Part shown: positions 23,231-34,212 of the stretch, piece after piece
How positions within the stretch are numbered: position 1 is the stretch's first letter
How the letters are laid out: each line of letters opens with the position of its first letter
Source of the DNA: Isochrysis galbana
Lineage: Eukaryota; Haptophyta; Isochrysidales; Isochrysidaceae
DNA: 64,000 bases
NCBI GenBank assembly: GCA_018136815.1
Contig: CM030933.1
Coordinates: 6,363,137-6,427,136, forward strand
Direction: 5' to 3'
The notes under the pieces: generated by a model
Told to the model about the DNA's origin: nothing
The model's database searches: none
Seen by the model: only the letters and a program-made list of their open reading frames with translations
Position numbers and translations under genes: made by a program

Positions 23231-23829
23231 GAGAGACGCTTCTCGGCGCGGGGAAAGGGAGGGAAGAGCGGGGCGGCGAAGGCGTTGTTTACTGATAGTT
23301 GGCGACCACACTGGCCGCGGCACAGCGGCACGCGGCGCACCCTACCACCCTGATAGATGGGTTAGAGCTACAGTATCACCCGCCCATGACCATCTTAGAA
23401 ATCATAACAATAAAGCAAATGAATAATAGTGCCGCTACTGCTACTAGCCATGCACCAATAACACGCCAAGCCGCAGCACATAGACATAGAAAAATTTTCT
23501 TGCACTGAGTTTCTTATCCTCAGTTCGAGGCCTCTCACTTCCGCCCGATTTCTGATCGCTAGACGGCCGATTTGCTTCTAGAGTAGGTTTTCTAAATGGG
23601 GGTGTTTCTTAATGGTTCACCCTTACTGTATATACCCCAAAGGCTCTCTCACATCTCAGTTTTGGAACGGAGGTAGTACATATTTTTACCAAGGCCTAGC
23701 TAGCATATATATACTACGGGGGCGGGTAGATAGGAGCAGCATCAGCATTGTGCCACATGCCGTGCGAGTAGCGGATAGTTTGTTAAGAATTTTATGTACT
23801 CTACTACTATGTCGAAACAGCGACCTTTA

Positions 23830-23915
23830 GGAGGCGGAGGGGGAGGCGCGCGGGGGGACGCGCGGGGGGGGGGGGGGGGCGGGCGGGCGGGGGGCGGGGG
23901 GGGGGCGGCGAGTGT
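23830..23915. repeat. Poly-G / GGGGCGGGCG low-complexity tract
   Basis: Strong G-run tract with potential to form G-quadruplex on the plus strand. The 23235-24630 interval otherwise shows no gene, apart from the leader of the NIT gene (~24360-24637). Confidence 0.7.
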
Positions 23916-24637
23916 CTCACAATGCGTTGTGAGTGTCACAAGATCTGAAACCGTCGCCGTCGCCGTAACGAAGAGACTTCGCGCTCGGTCTCACCAACCC
24001 GGCAAACGCGGCAACGTGGCGGGTGGCGGTGCGGCGTCTGCGGGAGAGTGCTGACGAGCCCATCTTCGTCAGGTCTTACTTTACTATGCAGACAAGCGAG
24101 CTTCTAGAGTAGTAGTAGGCGGCCCACACTCCTCTCAAGTAAAGCCACGGAGTACTCCTCCACGAGCGTCAAGCAGCCCCCCGTGTCCATTGGGTTATCC
24201 CCCCCCCCCCCTCCCCCCTTCCCCCTCTCCCCCTCCCCCTCCCCCCCGCCCACCAGAGAGAGGTACCTGCGAGTAGGAGAAGAACTCGTACTCCTACTTC
24301 AATGAATGGTCGGGGATTCAGAGAGAGTGAGGTGCGGCCAGCCACGCAGAGAGAGCAGAGAACAGAAACCACAAAAGTTCTCTCTCTTTGTCTCCCGTCC
24401 TCTCCCACCGCCTCACGTCCTCCACCCCCGCGGCGCCCCGGCACCTGCTCACCCCCTTGCCCTCGGCGCCCTCCTCACTCCTCCCCCCTCCCCCCCCGCG
24501 CGCGCTCCGATCCACCCCCCAAACCCTCGTTCCCTTCTCTCCCTCGCTCCTCACGCTCTTCCCTCCTCGCCCTTCCCCTCCTCGCCCTTCTCTCCCCATC
24601 CTCGGGCCTCTCTTGCTGCATCTCCACTCGGAGCCTG

Positions 24638-26362
24638 ATGAACAAGGATGCGTGGGTGCAGGCGCGGCACGAGGCGTCGGCCGCCGAGCTACATGAGGCG
24701 TGGAACTCCTCGGCAGGACTTGTCCACCGCATCCAGCGAGAGCGTGGCGCCACGTGCGCCTGGATCGCCTCACGGAGCTCGTCTGCCGGCTCCGACGGCG
24801 CCTCTGGGCTGATCAAGGCCAACACGCTCGTAATCGACTTCCGCAAGCGGACTAACGCTTGCATCGTCGCTGGACGCAACCGCTTCCCGCCACAAGTCTC
24901 TGACAAGCTCCGCGAGGTGCGCGAGATAGCTGACAACTTCTTCTCGAGCATCCGCTCCGACGCATCGAACAAACCTCTATCGGCCGATGTCACAAGGCGA
25001 TTCTCCGACGTTTTCACAAAGTATACGGATATCATTTCGAGCGTGCTCAACAGCTCTCTCATGAAGAGGGACAATAGGTAACGCCAGCCGCAACACGTGG
25101 CCACGGCTACGCCGCTGCGCGCTCCGTCAACTCGGTGCCACGAGTTGGACTGTTGACCTTGGATGCCCTGCCTTGAGTCTCTCAGCGCGTTATCCAAGTT
25201 GGAATTGCTCAAAGAGCAGTACGGCCAACAGCGCGGCTTCATTGCGGCATTGTGCAATCTTCCTGCGGAGAGTATTGTCTACTTTCCGTTGCGTATGACG
25301 CGGGTGTGTAGCTGGCGAGAGTCCTGTCTATGTCCTACATTAGATGCTTGGAGGCATGCGGTCCTAGCTGTGGACGTAACGGTGGCATGTTTGGCTCAGC
25401 GTGCTTAGCGCAGGCACCAGCACGAAGATGGACTGGCCTGCTTCACCACCTGGAGCATGATTTGCACCACCCCATTGCAGATGCTTCCCGAGACGGTGCA
25501 TCGGCAGCAAGAGCTTGCTGCTGCCATTCGGACTGCTTGCAAGGACCTTCCGCGCGCTATTCAAGAGGACATCAGCCAATGCCTCGAGGTGAGGACATCT
25601 GCGTGCCACCAGCTTGTATGTGTGATAGACGTTGGTTGGGTTCGCGATCGGCTCCCTGCCCGAGAGCCCTTGCTGAGTGTGGGCCTTGCTGCAAGGTCCT
25701 AACCCATCCGGTATCCCCTGCATCCACAAAGCCCCCTCCGCTACTGCAAATAATCTATGAGTGGATCGACGACGACGATTTCGAGCTCATCACGCTCCAT
25801 GAGCTGCTGAATCAGCCAATTGAGGACGAGCTGGCGCACCCCTCCTCGAGGCGCTCTCAGCCTTCCTCGAAGCGCGTGAATTCGAGCAAGATAAAGCCAT
25901 CGACACCGCGGTACAATTCGGGCATCAGCTCGAAACGCATGAGCGCGGAATTCTCCAGTCACGGCAACATCCAAGTATACTGGGCTTGCTTCAGTCACAT
26001 CATGGATGAGCTTCTAGAGGTACGAGATGCCATAAGCACCCGATGCGTCGACGGCACAGTCAGCAATCCTGTTCCAGGACCGCTTTGCAGGATTATTACA
26101 TGGAAGCTTATTCCGGGGCTGCGTTGCGGAGTTGCCACCCGCGGATGCACCTAGTGCTTTGTTCTCCCTTCCCTGTTCATTAGCAACATACTTTCTAGCC
26201 GTTTGCGCTCGCATATCACATCGTTTGACTTCCCAACAACTGTCACAGATCGAAAATATGATCCTAGACGAGCGCAAGAAGCGAGTTTGGCAACGGATTC
26301 CGTTTGCACAGCGCGCGTCCCGCATTTTCCGACGTTGGCTTACAGCGATTGCTTCGGAATAA
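24638..26362 (+). CDS. NIT (nitrate/nitrite-sensing) domain protein
   Basis: Five exons: 24638-25077, 25186-25303, 25481-25588, 25732-26019 and 26249-26362 (introns 108, 177, 143 and 229 nt; phases 2,0,0,0), 355 aa. The fold is recognised from GLVHRIQRERGATCAWIAS, later LELLKEQYGQQRGFIAALC, and a last helix QVYWACFSHIMDELLE. These correspond to the repeated Q-x-ERG / E-x-G-x-ER-x-F motifs of the all-helical NIT domain, known from bacterial nitrate-responsive receptors and from NIT-fused cyclases and kinases in eukaryotes. Here the domain nearly fills the protein. A ~70-residue Ser/Arg/Pro-rich insert interrupts it before the last helix, and no kinase, cyclase or clear membrane span follows. 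A role as a small-molecule sensor or partner is inference. The start was chosen at the first ATG after the C/T-rich leader. Confidence 0.75.
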
Positions 26363-27525
26363 TAAGGTTTGGGAGAAGGGCTATTGTGATCCTCCTCTCC
26401 TGTAGAGGCACCTCCCGTAGAGGCACCAGTTACAGCCAGTGACGATGATCTTCATCGGAACAGAGTCTGTAAGTCAAGCTCCCTCAACGGCCACTTCTCC
26501 TCGTACATCTTGATGGCGGATGATCCATTGTATATGATTTAATGTCCGAGTTCATCAATGCCGTCTTGATGGCTCATCCTCAAGCTCCACACTTTCATTG
26601 AGGGCCCGGTGAATCTACGCAACGAAGTCGTTGTTGTTTTCTGGACGATGTGCACACGGTGAGTGAAATTGAAATGAGGGTCCAACCCATCCTCTAGTTT
26701 GTGCCTCGTTTCGACACTGCCCATCGTTGGTGGCCGGATGTTTTGCCTTCTCAATGGTTGGCCCTTGCCGGTGCTCTTGTCGCCTAAATCAATCAATATG
26801 TGATGTGGAGGAGCGGAGTGCGGTTTGGTGTGTGAGTGCAAAGAGTGGGAATGGACGCATGTATGACGAAATAACTTCTTGGTGTTCTCACCACGCGCGT
26901 GGCCATGAAATAGACCTCGTAGCTCGTAGCCACGTCCGCTTCCTTCTTCACTCCCTCCTGCGCCTTGTAGCTCATCCCCTAAGAAGGTGCAACTCGAGGT
27001 TCCCTTTTCTTGTCACACCCTCTCGTCTATTTTGGCATATAATTATGATTGACCATCAACTTGGACGGTCGGGCCACCGGGCCACCTGCCACACGACTCC
27101 CCTCATTTTAGCACAGCTGAGCGCAACGTTGCCCCTCAAACTCTCAAGGGTGGGTGGGAGATTGAGGCGAGCGCAAAGAATCAATCGCTGCGAGCGGAAG
27201 GACGGTCGTGTCACGCCCTTGTACGGCTGGTCGCACAGATCGGACACGGAGTTCCTCGAAATCTCCGCCCATGCCTGAGTGCCTGAGGGTCGGCTTGAAA
27301 CTGAGGGTACATGGCACATGGCACCGTTGAGCAAGAGCTGATAGGTCGCATTGCTAGAAGGGATGGAGCTCAGGAAGGAGCTCGGGCAGTACTCCTCGCC
27401 ACTCAGCTGAACATTAGGGTCTACCGTCACAGCTCCACTGGACGTGCCAAGTATGCCGGTTGCGCAAACCCGTAGTCTTAAAGACTACCGGGTTGTCTTC
27501 GGGGGGGGGGGGAAGACAACGGAAA

Positions 27526-28288
27526 ATGTCTGCCTCCTTTGCCGCCTTCTGGGCAACGGTCGAAGCCTCGCCGATCTTCCCCAAGGTTCGCTCCCTCCCC
27601 CCCGAGGGTCTCCCCTGTCATCTCCCCGCTTGGGGTGCCCAGGTTTGCCCTGACAACCCACTAAACAGGGCGCACAACCCATAGGGTCAGGGAGGCTCGG
27701 CGCCCGCCATTGCGCGTCGGCGAGATCCGATCGTCGGGGCAGTCCGTCCGAGGGAGCAATGGCAGTGCCCCTGGTAGCCCTGCCCATGACGGGATTGTAC
27801 CAGTGGTACCTACTGACTTTTATGGCCCCTACCTCCTCATCAGACCAATCCACGCCGACGCGCACGATGCCAGCACAGGTGCGCACGCGCTGTGAGCCCA
27901 GCTGAAGAATCCAGACCTCAATCACTGAGCTGAGCGAGCGCTAGCACAGGAATGACCAATCTGACCACTCCCATGCACCCCTTGCGCCTCGCAGACCTTC
28001 TCCGAGATCAAAGCGATCCTCAAGAGCCACAAGAATGTGAAGGGCGTCGTCCTCGACATCAACGCCGAGTTTTGGTCAGTCAGCTGGGCTGCCAACACAG
28101 CGCAGAAGAAGAAGTACGTGGGCATCATCGATCGCTGGGCTGACTCCGAGAGGACCAAGGTGATGATGAAGTGGGAAGAAGAAACTCGCAACAAGTCGTA
28201 CTTCCTCGACGCCTTTGAGTTCGACGAGAACGGGAACTCCCTCGAGGTGCAGCTCCTACCTTATCAAGATGGCCGGCGCCACGCATGA
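27526..28288 (+). CDS. Small two-exon protein of unknown function abutting a LINE
   Basis: Exon 1 (27526-27585) encodes MSASFAAFWATVEASPIFPK. Exon 2 (27995-28288) begins TFSEIKAILKSHKNVKG and ends LEVQLLPYQDGRRHA before TGA; total 117 aa, phase-0 intron of 409 nt. I do not recognise the family. The regularly spaced Trp/Tyr and acidic residues (KYVGIIDRW, KVMMKWEEET, YFLDAFEFDENG) suggest a compact beta-rich domain. Directly after the TGA, in the same frame, the LINE ORF begins. The C-terminus may therefore be truncated by the retroelement insertion, or the gene may simply end there. Confidence 0.55.
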
Positions 28289-30181
28289 AAGAAAAAGGTC
28301 GCAACCTGGAAAGGTCTGGAGGGTCTCTCCATTCACGGGAGGACGCTACTAGTGAACTTCATGATCTACGGGACGCCGAGATATTGGCTATCCACGTCCA
28401 CCCCTCCGGCATGGTTCATGGAGGCCATAGACTCGGACGTTCGTACTATACTATGGGATAGGTCTCCCCGACTACAGGCGGACGAGCTAGGCTCCTCGCA
28501 AGAGGGTCGGAAATGGATAACCCTTCCGGCATACCCGAGGGTAGGCACGAGCGAAGACGGGCCCCTATTGGGGGTCGGATTACTTCCCATGGCCGAACAC
28601 ACGAAAGCGCTCCAAGCGATATGGATAGTCCGATATCTTAACCCGTCAATGGCGGAATGGAAGATAGTCTTGGATCAATGGTTCAGCCGCAACCCCTTAG
28701 GGCGAGCGGCGGTCTTTTCGAAGGTCGACTCGAAGAGCCTCACGGCTAGCATTCGCGGCAATAACACGCTCCCGGCCTTCTGGAAGCATGCGCTGGAAAA
28801 CTTTAGAAGGATCAAATTCCTTAGGGGAGAAATCACACGAGAAGGCACTCAGGGCTCCCCGATATGGCACAATCTTTTCCACAAGCCTCCGGCCATTCAT
28901 CACTCACATAGGTCGAAATGGGAGTCTCTACAGACAGTTATTGTTCACAACACCATAAACCCGGATACGGGGGACGTTTACACTATGGAAGAATGCGCGG
29001 CTTACTTGCCGGACGGAGAACGTTGGATACGCCATAGGGGAAAGTACATATCGGTAGGCCCCTTTCTTAAGTCGTGGGAAAAGATTTCTGAATGGACGAG
29101 ATCAAGACAAATACATACCACATTCGATTATATGGACCTTCTTAGTAAACAAGCGAAGACTCCGCCCCCGGCTCCGGAGGAGCAAGGGTTAGTCCCTCAG
29201 GAAGATCCGGACGCGCACGATCTAGGCGAGGTCCTAGTGGACAAAGACCATAACTTTTATCTGCGCCGAAGAGGCGACTACCACAAAGTCCAGCTCAACG
29301 TCATGGGAGAGCCCCACATCCACGAGCGGATCAGCCCGCAACTACTGCCCGACGAACTATACACCCCGCTGAAGTGGGGACGAGCTTACGATGGCCCGGC
29401 GGAAACGGCGTATCCGATACCTCAAGAATACACACTAGAAGGCGCGCACACAACGCTGGAGGATGTAAATGTCAGGGGCTTGACTAAAGCGTTCCTCGCA
29501 TTGAGGAAAACCAAAACACAAAAATCCACACTAAGATGGGAAAAAAGGCTACCGGTCCTCTCGGGAAAGTGGAAACAAGTATCGCAGTTATACAAATATA
29601 ACTTTTTGACGCCTAGAGACTCTTATTTGCATTTCAAACATGTCCTACATAGGAGGATAGCTACAGCGAACCGCTTTGCTGATGATCCAACGTGCCGCTT
29701 TTGCGGCATAGCCCCTGAAAGCTCCATCCACCTGGCCTCATGTATCGCGACGGAGCCCATCTTTGAATTCATAGAAGGACTTCTGGGAATTAGCCTTAGG
29801 CCGGGTTCCGAAATAGCCCAACGTCTTTTTTGCTATCAAGTGGACAGACCGCACCCCTCCTCGGGATACTTAGGCATCCTGGCGTGGAGGTATATCCTAA
29901 CCGACTTCTATAACATCCAATATGGCAACGCGGACGGCAGGTCCGTTAGGTCGATCTTAAGAGCCATCCTTGCGAGATACCACCTATTAGTAACGGCGAA
30001 AGTCGGGTTCTTTCAGAGGCTGAAAAAACAACGAGAGAATATGGGGCTACACGCCCCGAGTAACAAACACATTAAGAAAATGATAAGTCCGCTCTACACG
30101 GTGGACAAGGAGTTCAACCTAGGAACATCGGAAGACCTTCTGCAGGCGGCGAGAGGTCTAGACATCCGTAACATCACCTAA
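28289..30181 (+). mobile_element. 5'-truncated non-LTR retrotransposon (LINE) ORF2 3' portion
   Basis: One open frame of about 630 codons. It starts with VATWKGLEGLSIHGRTLLVN and YGTPRYWLSTSTPP, which matches the region just after the YADD catalytic motif of LINE reverse transcriptases (…W….LS..GR..L….). It continues through LLPMAEHTKALQAIWIVRYL and ends with a zinc-knuckle segment CRFCGIAPESSIHLASC typical of the zf-RVT domain. Endonuclease and catalytic palm are missing, as expected from 5' truncation during target-primed reverse transcription. The ORF is intact and its base composition is visibly less GC-rich than its neighbours, suggesting a recent copy. No poly-A tail is obvious at 30182-30260. 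Confidence 0.88.
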
Positions 30182-30569
30182 GGCACTTAATACCGCGTCT
30201 TAGAAGAAACCGCAGGGGATATCAATGAGGATCCCACGACATACAATGGAAGGCAACTTGAATTAACACTAGCATAAAGGACGAATCACAGTCTCCAGCC
30301 CCCTTCTCTCCAACTCCCGGCCGAAGCAGCGCGCGCGGCCTCCCCGGAACCAGCTTCTCCGATAAAGAGGGAACTGGGAAAGGGGGAGGGGGTTGTCAGG
30401 GGTTAAGGTTGGGTAGTAGGGAGGTACACTAGCACACTGCCTCACGCCGCACGCGTAGCGGGGAATTTTAAGAAGATTTTTTTTAATGCTTGGTTGTAAT
30501 GCGTAACCAGACCTCTGCAGGTCTGGTTGCTGTTGGTTGGTCGGGGCTCTACCACGTGCTGCTTTCGCA

Positions 30570-30915
30570 CGAGGCCAGTGCCGCGACGGTGCGACGGTGT
30601 AGGGGCCCAGCCCGGAGGCTTTCCCTATGGGAGGCATTGCTTTGATGCCCTGGCCCTCTTTGGGGCTGGCCACAGTTGGCAGGAGAGGTGGACAGAGCTG
30701 GGTGGGCATGGCAGCCATGGTGGCCATGTGGCCTTCCGGGCGGGCGGCACGGGCCATGGCGCTCGTGCACTCCTGGCGTCGATCTTGGGGGCTGCTCGCG
30801 GCCGCTTTGGCGGCCCGGCGGTGGTCATGGCCCGATCGGCCGGCGCGGCGGGGGTGGCGGCAGGAGGGGAGGGGAGCGACGCGCGCCCCATGACTCTATC
30901 TTTTTAAATATAGTT
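30570..30915. mobile_element. Non-autonomous element E1 (copy 2)
   Basis: Shares GGCCAGTGCCGCG at the start, GGGGCCCAGCCCGGAGGCTT at 30602, a GGCCGGCGCGGCGGG block and a CCCCATGACTCTATC...TATAGTT end with 16104-16515. ORFs on both strands are composition artefacts. Confidence 0.65.
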
Positions 30916-31124
30916 CTGTTTGACCACTCTAAAAGTCCAGAGACAGAGCCGCGTGCGCGGCGATGAATGTTACTGCGTAAGAATTTTCAAGTGAGGCTGT
31001 CTGAGAGCCGAAGAAACAGACGCGCAGCAACGAGCCCAAAAGATAAATCACAATGTGATAAATGATGGTCTGATGTCATCCAACTCCCTGGCGGCGGCAT
31101 ACAGACATGGATTGGAAGTGCTGC

Positions 31125-33137
31125 TCACTTCCTGGCATGCCATCTTGAGGCCACACCGTTCTCCATACTGCGACGCGCCTTGTCTCCTTCCCGAGCAGGG
31201 ACCAACCACTGTGGCTTAGCTGCCGGGCCACCGGGCAACTGCTGTGGCCGCTCCGTGTCTGAGACCTCCGATTCCGAATCAGACTGGCTGTCCCGGACAT
31301 TCCGCCTGCCACCAGTCGCCAAACATGGCATTTTCAATTGCGCACCCTGATCCTGCACACCAGCCCTGCGAGGAATCCGTGTTGTACGACCATGTCCTCT
31401 CTGGTTGGACTTATCGTGCGGGTAATCCTCGCGCCCACCAAGCCGTCCTCCCAAACTATCCACTTCCCCTTGCCATGCTACCTCAGCAGGATCAACGGGT
31501 TCAAAAGGTATCGTGCACTCCTCCATCATCTCGTCACCATTACCCGCTTGCATGCGCACGTGCTCACGTATCTCTGCTTGCCGCGCGGCATGTGCGCGCT
31601 TGCGCTGGAGGGCACCTACCATCTCGAGGGCGTAGCGGATTCCTCGCCCCTCGACGTCGAGCACTGCTTCTGCGTCCGCATATGCCCCTGCCTCAAGGCA
31701 GGCCTCCATCAGCACAAGCTCCGCGGCGCGCGAAACTGGTGACCCCGCAGCACGAGCGTCGTGCAGCGCTCGCATTGCCTGTGGCGTAAAAACACCTCCG
31801 AGCGACGCGTAGGCTAGGACTTCGGCCGAGTAGATGGGCAACGCGAAATGGCGCGCGAGCGCACGTACCTCATTGACCCGACGCCATTCAAGACGGTTTG
31901 CACGTGCGTGGCGCGCGAAGGCATGGAGCAGAGTCGTCAACATTTTGCGGGTTGGGGCGCGGCGTTGCGACTGACCATCTACGTCTCGTATTGGTGACTC
32001 AAGGCACGCCACGTCAGGAGAGGGGGCGCTCGTTGTGCCTGGCTGGGCGATTGACACGTCGTGAAGCCAAGAGCGAAGAATCGACAGACCGTGGGCTGGG
32101 GCGTCTGAAGCAACACATGCATCGACAAGATACTGTAACAGAAGTTGCTCCCGGAGCTGCTCTTCGCCCAACTTGCTCGAATTTTCGGCTTGAGCGTCAC
32201 GCACGGCCCTTCCTCGTACTCTGTGTTTCGGGCGCATCGTTGTGTCGGCCCCACCCGGAGATGCGGCCGAATACGACAGTGCAGCTGGACATCTTGTGTC
32301 CATCGGCCGGCTGCTCTTGGGCGGTCTACTGTTAGCTGCAGGGGACGCAACTGGTGCTGCAACATTGTACGTCTCATTAGTTGAGCCATCTACTGGAGTA
32401 AGTTGCTCAATCCCTGTTGGCGTGCGGCCGAAGTCGCGCAGGACTGGTGGTGCATTCAATGCGCATCCGCCAGCTAACACATGGCGGTAGACCGAAAAAG
32501 CATCATCCAATCGTTGTGCAACACCATATGCTAGGATGAGCTCGCCCTGGATCCGAGGCGAGGCCTTACTATGGGGTTGCAGCTGGTTGATAAAAGAGAC
32601 GACCCTTTGCGGATCGCCTAGCCGCGCACCCGCCACGCAACCGACGTAAATGAGCTCAGGAGCCGGGGCAGGGAAGCTGTGTACGATCCTCAGCACGCGT
32701 CTCGCGGTGTTGTCACCATCTGCCTCCTTGTTCACATGGAGCATTGCCTTTGCGATCTTCGCAGCCTCTTTGGCGCGCAGCGGCACTCCCGCCTGCATGA
32801 GGTGGCGGTAGAGCGTCCAGGCGACGCCGCCGTTGCGCGCGTCCAGAACGGCTTGGATGGCCTGGTCGACCATCTTTGCACTCGGTAGCGGTGGCTCGCT
32901 CTGCCCATCTGATAGCAGGGCCTTTGCGCCGAAGCGCGCGCGGACCGCCTGGATGACCGCGTTTGCAGGCGCGAGCGAGGAGCTGCGCCGCCGGCCGAGG
33001 GGAGCAGCGAGGCCCCAGGCGCGGCGCGCGCACAGCAGCCACGTGGTTGCGTGGAGGCGCGACCGCGCGGTGGAGGGGGAGGGGGAGGGGAGGGGAGCGA
33101 GAAGATGAGGTGGGAGGAGGGGGGAGGGGAAGGCCAT
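31125..33137 (-). CDS. PPR-like organellar RNA-binding protein
   Basis: Single-exon ORF of 670 aa from ATG 33137. The first ~55 residues are rich in Ser, Arg, Leu and Pro and lack acidic residues (MAFPSPLLPPHLLAPLPSPS), as expected of an organelle transit peptide. Helical repeat segments follow, for example VAWTLYRHLMQAGVPLRAKE, PELIYVGCVAGARLGDPQRV and IQGELILAYGVAQRLDDAFS, which resemble pentatricopeptide-type helix pairs. The middle (~265-330) is low-complexity. The last ~150 residues are charged and lack a recognised domain. PPR proteins bind organellar RNA and act in processing or translation. Repeat boundaries cannot be assigned by eye, and another alpha-solenoid family remains possible. 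Confidence 0.62.
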   Translation of the reverse strand: MAFPSPLLPPHLLAPLPSPSPSTARSRLHATTWLLCARRAWGLAAPLGRRRSSSLAPANAVIQAVRARFGAKALLSDGQSEPPLPSAKMVDQAIQAVLDARNGGVAWTLYRHLMQAGVPLRAKEAAKIAKAMLHVNKEADGDNTARRVLRIVHSFPAPAPELIYVGCVAGARLGDPQRVVSFINQLQPHSKASPRIQGELILAYGVAQRLDDAFSVYRHVLAGGCALNAPPVLRDFGRTPTGIEQLTPVDGSTNETYNVAAPVASPAANSRPPKSSRPMDTRCPAALSYSAASPGGADTTMRPKHRVRGRAVRDAQAENSSKLGEEQLREQLLLQYLVDACVASDAPAHGLSILRSWLHDVSIAQPGTTSAPSPDVACLESPIRDVDGQSQRRAPTRKMLTTLLHAFARHARANRLEWRRVNEVRALARHFALPIYSAEVLAYASLGGVFTPQAMRALHDARAAGSPVSRAAELVLMEACLEAGAYADAEAVLDVEGRGIRYALEMVGALQRKRAHAARQAEIREHVRMQAGNGDEMMEECTIPFEPVDPAEVAWQGEVDSLGGRLGGREDYPHDKSNQRGHGRTTRIPRRAGVQDQGAQLKMPCLATGGRRNVRDSQSDSESEVSDTERPQQLPGGPAAKPQWLVPAREGDKARRSMENGVASRWHARK

Positions 33138-33684
33138 TGAGAAGGCGAGAAGACAGATACTTTAGAAATGAGAAGAGGAGGGAGGAGGCCCTGGGAGTGG
33201 CCGCTGGGGAGCGCGGAAGGACACGCTGTGATATTGGCAGTAGTACTCCTAAGAATAGGAGTGTTTGGGAACCTGTTCGAAATTGTTGTCTTGTAAGAGG
33301 TCTTGTTAGCTAGTTAGCTAGCATCCCTAGCCACATCCACCGGACGAGCCATGCGCCAACCGCGAACACACACCCATCGCGGGGGACCGATGACAACGAA
33401 CTGAAACCGAGCCGCAAACTAACGGCAGAACTAGCGGGGCGACTAAAAATAGAACATATATTCATATTCAGGCAACAGAACAATACCGAGCATAGCGCAT
33501 AGCGATCAGGGGTAAAGAACTATAAACTGGGTGCAGAAGACATAGCACCCCCAACCATATGAACCACTGGGGGAGGCCGAAAGGCCGGGCCCCCACACGG
33601 GGGCAAAAGCAGCCCTCGGACACTAGACATCAACGCAAGAGGCCAGCCCCACCCCTCCCGCCAACGTGAGGCCCGAAGTAGTGT
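33138..33684. other. Intergenic, nothing recognised
   Basis: Upstream of the PPR gene the plus strand is G/A-rich (33060-33190), i.e. a pyrimidine-rich leader on the coding strand. The remainder shows no gene or repeat match that I can support. Confidence 0.4.
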
Positions 33685-33925
33685 ACACTGGCGGACCCCC
33701 CAAAACCGAAGAAAAAGAAAAAGGAACGAGGGGGGGAGCGGGAAGGGAGAGTAGCGGTAGGGGCGAAGGCGATGTCGGCATAGACACGGGATGGTGTGAG
33801 TGCCTACAGTAGCAGCTTAGCGGACACCTTCAAGAATGTTTTTTTAGCGCAATAGGTGTTAGCCCCGAATCTTCAGATTTGCTTTGAAGTGGGAGTAGTG
33901 GTACTAACGCTCAGATGTTTTATAT
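33685..33925. repeat. Dispersed repeat family R1 (inverted copy)
   Basis: Contains ACCCCCCAAAACCGAAG, AAAAAGGAACGAGG, AGCGGACACCTTCAAGAATG and CCGAATCTTCAGAT, the inverse order of 751-920, and shares its first half with 56325-56465. It ends in the TAGTGGTACTAACGCTCAG motif also seen at 3860-3895. Confidence 0.6.
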
Positions 33926-34212
33926 TATTATTATAGTGCGTAGTGGCAAAACGTATCAACCAACTCGCGACTCCACGATATGTAACTTCTTTGTCTGGGA
34001 GCTCGGATCGACATGCACTACGCACTGCACATAATATTGCTACACCGGTATAGTGCTAGAATAATGTCCCTTCAGAATGTCTCGCATTCAGTTGTTCAGT
34101 GTGGCTCGCGGGCTTGAATTGAACACCGAGTGCTGTCACTGATGTCGCCAAGGGTGCCTTGCATGCGTTGAATGGTGTGAATTAGGTACACTTGAGTGGT
34201 TCGGACATGGAG

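Noticed and set aside
26539-26841. 100-codon minus ORF between the NIT gene and 27 kb
   Set aside because: No family, no splice partners that keep frame, and no conserved features.
27056-27430. 124-codon minus ORF (SGEEYCPSSFLSSIPSSN...)
   Set aside because: Balanced composition but no domain, no leader and no exon partner; not supportable as a gene from sequence alone.
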